Assembly (NCBI GenBank): GCA_036365515.1 | Contig: CM070875.1 | Span: 90,615,128 to 90,679,127 of the forward strand | DNA from: Torymus aiolomorphi | Lineage: Eukaryota; Arthropoda; Insecta; Hymenoptera; Torymidae | Direction of reading: 5' to 3' | DNA length: 64,000 bases | Shown: positions 60,101 through 64,000 of the stretch, piece after piece | Layout of the letters: each line of letters begins with the position of its first letter | Position numbering within the stretch: position 1 is the first letter of the stretch | Notes under the pieces: model-generated | Databases searched by the model: none | What the model was told of the DNA's origin: nothing | Seen by the model: only the letters and a program-made list of their open reading frames with translations | Translations under genes and position numbers: made by a program

Positions 60101-61651
60101 TCATCAAGTATCATCAACGATCCGTGCGTACCGTATGATCAAAATATACGTCGGTCCAGAGAAAATGTAATCGAGATTAGAGACGGTCTCTTCACACACA
60201 AGGATAACATACTATACTTTGTATCCGGTGACAATCAGCCGCTATGCTCCGGTGCGACCGAGCTGGCCGAGCACGGAGGACTGCCAGTTCAGTGTAACCC
60301 AGACCCCGGCGCAGTCAAGACGTGTCTCGTCGCTCGGAAAGTATATATAGCAGTGACTTTAAAAGCTGACAGACACTCACGGGTAGACGAAGAGACACTC
60401 GATTTCGCTTTAGAGAATTTAACAAATATTCTCAACGAGAAAAAACTCAAATCTATAAGAGTTTCGATACTACAGGCAATAGACGACTTTTCAGTTCGCG
60501 TATTCACACAACGCCTCAGAGCAGTGCTTTCTCACGTCAATAGTAAAATACTGCTCTGCAAAAACCTGGTAAAAACACCCAATGATAGTGAGAAGAAGAG
60601 ACGGATTGTCGCTGAAACCCACGCCAGTCCTATTAACGGACACAAAGGCGTAAATAAAACATACCTCAGGATTCGGCAGGAATATTATTGGCCATCTTTG
60701 AAAAAGGACGTACAACTCCACATTAGCCGCTGTGAAACCTGCCAAAAAAATAAACTGGTAAGGAGAAAAGTGCACCAACCAATGATTCTCACAGACACAC
60801 CCGGGCAGGCGTTCGAAAAAATCTCAATGGACGTCGTAGGTCCACTGCCCGCGACAACAAATGGGAACACTCACATCTTAACCATGCAGTACCTTTTATC
60901 GAAATACGTGATAGCCGTCCCACTCGCGGAAACTCATTCAATGCAAATCGCGACGGCATTTCTAAACAACTTCGTATGTATATACGGATCGCCGCGAATA
61001 CTATTAACCGACCAAGGCACTAATTTTACCTCAAGCCTAATGAAAAACGTAGCGAAACTTTGCAAAATAACCAAATACACTACTACGGCTTATCGTCCGC
61101 AGAGCAATGGCTCAATCGAGCGTATGCACCACGTTTTAAAAGAATATCTCAAATGCTACGTAAAAAACGAAAAATCTTGGGACGAATGGCTGAGTTGCGC
61201 GACTTTCGCATATAACACAAGCGTGCACGAGGGAACTAGACTGACACCATACGAATGCGTTTTCGGAAATATAGCACGAACACCAATAAATAAACCTCTT
61301 CCCCCCGGAAACAACGAGTCTTACTTTGAATACCTTCTCGATTTAAAACAAAGAATTAGCAAAATCCAAACGCTAGCTCATGAAAATTTAAGTAAAACAA
61401 AAATTAGGTCGAAAGAATATTATGACAGGAAAAAAAAACCATGCAAGTTCGAAATCGGTGGCCGCGTTCTTCTGCTGAAGGAACCCAAAAAGGGCCCCTT
61501 CGAACCTGAATACACAGATCCCCATAAAATTATAAAAATTTTCGATAACGACTGTAATATTGAAATTACGTACAAAAATGGAACACGTGTCGTACACGCG
61601 AATAAATTACGACTTACGAACCTCGGTACAAGCGAAACAAGTACGGAATGA
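57131..61651 (+). CDS. pol: Pol polyprotein: reverse transcriptase, RNase H, macro-like segment, integrase
   Basis: 1506 residues copying RNA to DNA and integrating it. The N-terminal 400 residues are acidic, low in recognisable motifs. Reverse transcriptase follows, with the LDLASGFHQI block and the catalytic Y-V-D-D at 602-605. RNase H has D750 (TCDAS), the TIEKELLA glutamate near 793 and TDHKPL near 820. A linker and a segment of about 130 residues (roughly 1010-1140) resembling a macro-type fold come next. The integrase has an HHCC zinc site (HASPINGHKG...CETCQKN), then D1234, D1294 and E1330: D-x59-D-x35-E. All catalytic residues are intact. The stop TGA overlaps the env ATG. Confidence 0.93.
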   Translation: MIKYTEKGEIETAQESSSNPTEASRILNAPFSLNDCTNAAHPSSNAGGTLDESGVNHKISNREFKRKINIDESGQKVLRNNCNDAPTAKQEESADGASSKIDQPKNLKKGEKLHFSCASSLIGLETVPTESITLEMRGEARTLSVNGELKPPSVIYEKTTKHGNVTETISSNPSLLLTKTRNPERETNAEMVRAGHQDIESIDNLSISNSISKVPPTDRPPTNEMWSEFSDQMPELIFVDNDDQKSVNNENKTLSRTPRGSSEIFLNIDINTDRTKTANRTANENCETDSFVENTESRETYDYENYIRSFVDSFSCPNSEETEEYQAAIEYCTTDDGIATDYDIFRILTRLDEDLDFNRETVFAYDEARVEQLKIFNIETVPSSNLQHRAEIVKTLINLDKCEENTRPLVEALCENYADIFQLPNEKLRATHMAEHKITITDDVPINVKQYRYPPILKNEIERQVSKMLEEGIIEPSDSPYNSPLWIVPKKPDSQGNKRWRRVIDYRELNKKTISDAYPIPNINEIIDQLGESKYFSILDLASGFHQISMREEDKAKTAFSTPYGHYQFTRMPFGLKNSPATFQRQMDSLFRGLQDREVFIYVDDCIIFSKTIEEHDAKFRKVAERLRSAGMRLQPDKCEFYLEVAYLGHVITAEGVRPDPRKIAALVNFPTPKNQKNIRQLLGLSNYYRKFIPFYAKETKSLSILLRKEATFYWKESQKAALAYLIRSLTNAPVLRYPDFTKSFLVTCDASCYAIGAVLSQIYEIELKPHALPLAYFSRHLKNAELNYSTIEKELLAMVAAAFQFRYCLYGRKFTFFTDHKPLVWVHNIKDPTSRLKRFYFKLREFDYDVVYKEGKTNFVADALSRNPIEIENNRIFMTSTDLDETPARRYPVRERTANPKFDIYDTSGKPATTSRKTKIRLGEYHADKPVSNNSSPDENKSPVTPPQDIHPPNVETNQSSISGHETINNDDNLSVHSSTDIRSQTSAESSSIINDPCVPYDQNIRRSRENVIEIRDGLFTHKDNILYFVSGDNQPLCSGATELAEHGGLPVQCNPDPGAVKTCLVARKVYIAVTLKADRHSRVDEETLDFALENLTNILNEKKLKSIRVSILQAIDDFSVRVFTQRLRAVLSHVNSKILLCKNLVKTPNDSEKKRRIVAETHASPINGHKGVNKTYLRIRQEYYWPSLKKDVQLHISRCETCQKNKLVRRKVHQPMILTDTPGQAFEKISMDVVGPLPATTNGNTHILTMQYLLSKYVIAVPLAETHSMQIATAFLNNFVCIYGSPRILLTDQGTNFTSSLMKNVAKLCKITKYTTTAYRPQSNGSIERMHHVLKEYLKCYVKNEKSWDEWLSCATFAYNTSVHEGTRLTPYECVFGNIARTPINKPLPPGNNESYFEYLLDLKQRISKIQTLAHENLSKTKIRSKEYYDRKKKPCKFEIGGRVLLLKEPKKGPFEPEYTDPHKIIKIFDNDCNIEITYKNGTRVVHANKLRLTNLGTSETSTE

Positions 61652-62835
61652 AAATCACCTTTTCAGAAAAATACAACATGGCAGCGCACTCGCCAAGCAG
61701 AGACCTTCATAAATTGCTGATACTCACCGCAGCGCTCCTATCACCGGTCCACTCTTTGGTTGGATACGACTGCAGTACATCGAATGCACCAAACCTCACG
61801 ACCATCTCTCTAAGGAAAGTGGGTGAGTGCGACTTCGAGACGATAAAAATAAAAAGTGACGACACATTTATTCAAATCATTCAAAAATTAGAGCACGCGG
61901 AAGTCCCTATAAAAGAATGCAGAATAAAATCGACCCGCAGGGCTCGTTATTGCGGTATGCATTCCCATGTATCCCTTTCTCCTATCCCAGACGAGACGCG
62001 GTACCTCCAACTAACGCGAGAGATGTGCGACTCTCTAATAACCACAAATCGAATAAAAATCGGAGATACAATAATCGAAGATCTTGTCTCGGAACAGACA
62101 AATTTTAGAACAATTAAAATAGTCGGAATCATAGAACACAATTCTTATTGCAAAGGAGGAATTTATCGAGATAAAGAGAATATGATAGTGACCGCAGAAC
62201 TCGAAATTTATTACACAAAAGGTGAAGCCACTTTGAGATTTCCCACGAACATTCTCTTACTCCCTTCAGGAGTCAATTGCGAATATGAAAAAGAAACGTG
62301 TCGCGACACAACCGAGTCATTTATATTTTGGAATAAAATCTCGCGAAGTATGTGTGAACTAGACACATATGCAATAATTTACGAAGGACATGCCATCAAA
62401 ACGCGAGACGAACAACTCGACACTGCGACAATTTATTTTTCTAACGCTACAGACGAAAAGAAATTTGCCTTTACAGATCACGGTAGCAAGACGCTATGTG
62501 GAATCAATTTAAAAATGACCGAGCAAAAACAAATTTTTATCTACGAAACTACGGCAAATAACCCTTTTCCAACGAGAAATTATAAAGTAGGCGCGAAAGA
62601 CATTATGCTCACCGCGTATTTTAACACAAAGATAATGTACATAGCTAACCAGTTTAAAAATGAAATAACATCGCTATATAAAGATATTATTACACACCGA
62701 TGTATCCTAGAACAACAAGTCATAAAAAAATTCATTATCCCAATCGTCGGTCAACCCGGACGAATTCGCGTACACTATAATGAAAGAAGCAGGCTATATG
62801 GCCGTATTCGCAGGCGATGTAGCACACTTAGTTAA
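61648..62835 (+). CDS. env: Env glycoprotein, N-terminal part (frame broken downstream)
   Basis: The envelope surface protein, needed for cell entry in infectious relatives. Its ATG overlaps the pol stop by four bases (ATGA). A hydrophobic signal peptide (LLILTAALLSPVHS, about residues 23-36; a second Met at 11 is possible) is followed by a cysteine-rich ectodomain. RRAR at 97-100 may be a basic cleavage site. Residues about 325-375 form an amphipathic helical stretch ending near HRCILEQQ. Past roughly residue 380 the sequence no longer matches an envelope protein and the matching text continues in the next register, so the frame breaks between about 62740 and 62780. General layout resembles glycoproteins of chuvirus-like negative-strand viruses of arthropods; this is inference from motif order. 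Confidence 0.7.
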   Translation: MKITFSEKYNMAAHSPSRDLHKLLILTAALLSPVHSLVGYDCSTSNAPNLTTISLRKVGECDFETIKIKSDDTFIQIIQKLEHAEVPIKECRIKSTRRARYCGMHSHVSLSPIPDETRYLQLTREMCDSLITTNRIKIGDTIIEDLVSEQTNFRTIKIVGIIEHNSYCKGGIYRDKENMIVTAELEIYYTKGEATLRFPTNILLLPSGVNCEYEKETCRDTTESFIFWNKISRSMCELDTYAIIYEGHAIKTRDEQLDTATIYFSNATDEKKFAFTDHGSKTLCGINLKMTEQKQIFIYETTANNPFPTRNYKVGAKDIMLTAYFNTKIMYIANQFKNEITSLYKDIITHRCILEQQVIKKFIIPIVGQPGRIRVHYNERSRLYGRIRRRCSTLS

Positions 62836-63868
62836 ATGCACACCTGTTAATGTGAAACTAAGAAATACAAATAACTCTTGTTTCGTGGAACTGCCAGTTT
62901 CTCATGGCAACCGTTCTTACTTTTTAACCACTAAATCACGCGTACTTACTACACACGGAACGGAACGCGATTGCAGTCGTATACTCCCGACCGTATTTGA
63001 AATAGATAATAAATGGTACCAATTGAATTCGCACCCATCAAAAATGGATCCGCCACAAATTTTGCAACCTCTAAATAAACCAACGTGGCAGTACCAAGAA
63101 CCCGGTGAACTAGCAGAAAGCGGCATTAACTCAGAATCCGACCTCGAAAGCTATAGAAACGCAATGATGTTTCCCGCCGATAAACCAGCAGTGCTAAACC
63201 AAATAGCGCGCGGAGCAACGGGACACGTGGTAGCCGATCCTAGTTTAGATCTACTCGGATTTTTGAACGAGGAAAGCCTCGATAAATTTACAGAAAGAGC
63301 CGTGTCTAAAATATGGTACTACTTCATCACCTTCGGTTCCGCCAGTGCGGCCATTATGGCTATAATTTTTATTTTTAATTCTTGTAAATATGTGATTAAC
63401 ACTATTATACACGGTTATACGCTCTACGCGATATACGGAGCAAGTATTAAACTCCTAGGAGCTTTCTGGGGAACAGTAGCGAATATACTCGTACATTTAG
63501 GTCAAGGATCTTTGCCGAGACGCTCGCAGAGAACGAAAACTACAGTTGTAGACATTGAAAACGAGGAAAATCCCGGAAAAGAATCCGCGAATGAAACAGA
63601 ACGACCGCTCAAATTCTCGTCAACACCACCTCCACTCCTGGAAAATCCACCTGCTATCACGCCTCCGTACATCCCACCAAGAACTTTGAATCAAGCACCT
63701 ATACGCATTTACCCCGATTTAAATGAAGATCGGAACGCGGTTAAAAATACAATCGATTCAAGCCGAAAGCCTACAGCTCCCAACTTTAATCCTAACCAGG
63801 GGGGTGTAACGTCCGAACGTGAATACGCGCTCAGATCTTTTTCACTTAGAAATAATAGAGAAGAGTGA
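62780..63868 (+). CDS. env: Env glycoprotein, C-terminal part with membrane anchor
   Basis: This register continues the envelope protein after the break. It has an early Cys-rich block (residues about 14-66, with HLVKCTPVNV and CFVELPV), an extended ectodomain, a hydrophobic anchor at about 178-200 (ending AIMAIIFIF) and a second hydrophobic region at about 205-240. A basic, proline-rich cytoplasmic tail runs to the stop at 63866-63868. The last 21 residues are encoded by the 3' LTR, which starts at 63805. The register is open upstream of its first ATG (62780), so the ATG is not necessarily a start. The two env parts together would have a size normal for such glycoproteins. Confidence 0.7.
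   Translation: MKEAGYMAVFAGDVAHLVKCTPVNVKLRNTNNSCFVELPVSHGNRSYFLTTKSRVLTTHGTERDCSRILPTVFEIDNKWYQLNSHPSKMDPPQILQPLNKPTWQYQEPGELAESGINSESDLESYRNAMMFPADKPAVLNQIARGATGHVVADPSLDLLGFLNEESLDKFTERAVSKIWYYFITFGSASAAIMAIIFIFNSCKYVINTIIHGYTLYAIYGASIKLLGAFWGTVANILVHLGQGSLPRRSQRTKTTVVDIENEENPGKESANETERPLKFSSTPPPLLENPPAITPPYIPPRTLNQAPIRIYPDLNEDRNAVKNTIDSSRKPTAPNFNPNQGGVTSEREYALRSFSLRNNREE
63794..63804 (+). promoter_or_regulatory. Short purine tract before the 3' LTR
   Basis: CAGGGGGG directly precedes TGTAACG. It is short for a polypurine tract, but it is the only candidate primer for plus-strand synthesis. Confidence 0.4.
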
Positions 63869-64000
63869 CCAATCTTTTTATCACGAGCCGGCACCTTACC
63901 AGTCACCGGGTCTCTAATCCTTACTGCCTCGAGTCGATATACTTATCGTAAGCAAGTCACTTGTCTCGAGAGCGCACTTGCTCATTTGCATGAATTTACA
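63805..64000 (+). repeat. 3' LTR, first 196 bp (window ends inside)
   Basis: It matches 52832-53027 at all but two positions. The rest, including the target duplication, lies outside the window. Confidence 0.95.

Overview
The window is eukaryotic, AT-rich, repeat-dominated DNA from an arthropod, most likely an insect. A hymenopteran is my guess, because the Jockey-type LINE tails and BEL/Pao and Ty3/gypsy elements look like those of ant and wasp genomes; the sequence does not fix the species. I recognise no host gene: every substantial coding region belongs to a mobile element. The window reads as a pile of nested insertions into satellite DNA, resembling pericentromeric or other heterochromatin.

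Layout. 91-690: degenerate GTAC-rich short repeats. 691-16836: a satellite of about 308 bp per unit, split by insertions: several copies of one hairpin-ended, microsatellite-bearing non-autonomous element (called HME here, for hairpin-microsatellite element; 1716-4605, 7294-8853, 9779-11168, 16837-18767), a GC-rich structured insert (4843-6059), and a LINE (12821-16664) that itself carries a Penelope-like element (13234-14938) with an 18-bp target duplication. 19526-20770: a giant foldback element. 21389-29340: about 7 kb of almost purely pyrimidine degenerate CTCTGT repeats broken by two LINE copies, one holding a TTAA-flanked foldback MITE. 29947-31934: a second HME-like family. 32298-32920: another foldback MITE. 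33240-35314 and 39897-41218: a satellite of about 380 bp per unit built of GAAAGCTTTC-like dyads, split by an HME copy (35315-39896) that contains a gag/protease-only BEL/Pao element (35520-38502). 41636-43184: a dead LINE. 43888-47765: a second LINE with ORF1 and ORF2, broken by a foldback MITE. 48357-52831: a DNA transposon with inverted repeats of about 0.5-0.7 kb and an unclassified RNase H-fold transposase. 52832 to the window end: a young Ty3/gypsy-type endogenous retrovirus (LTR, gag, protease, pol, env, start of the 3' LTR) inserted into the outer end of that transposon's right repeat.

How it fits together. The insertions can be ordered from their nesting. The 308-bp satellite resembles, on the opposite strand, an internal stretch of the HME, so part of the satellite may have arisen from the mobile element. 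Four hammerhead-ribozyme-like motifs (1906-1946, 5959-5999, 13340-13382, 14834-14875) mark Penelope-type sequence. The retrovirus is the most intact coding unit: its two LTR starts differ at 2 of 196 positions, its pol keeps the protease, reverse transcriptase, RNase H and integrase signature residues and carries an extra domain between RNase H and integrase, and its env resembles glycoproteins of negative-strand arthropod viruses but is split by a frame change.
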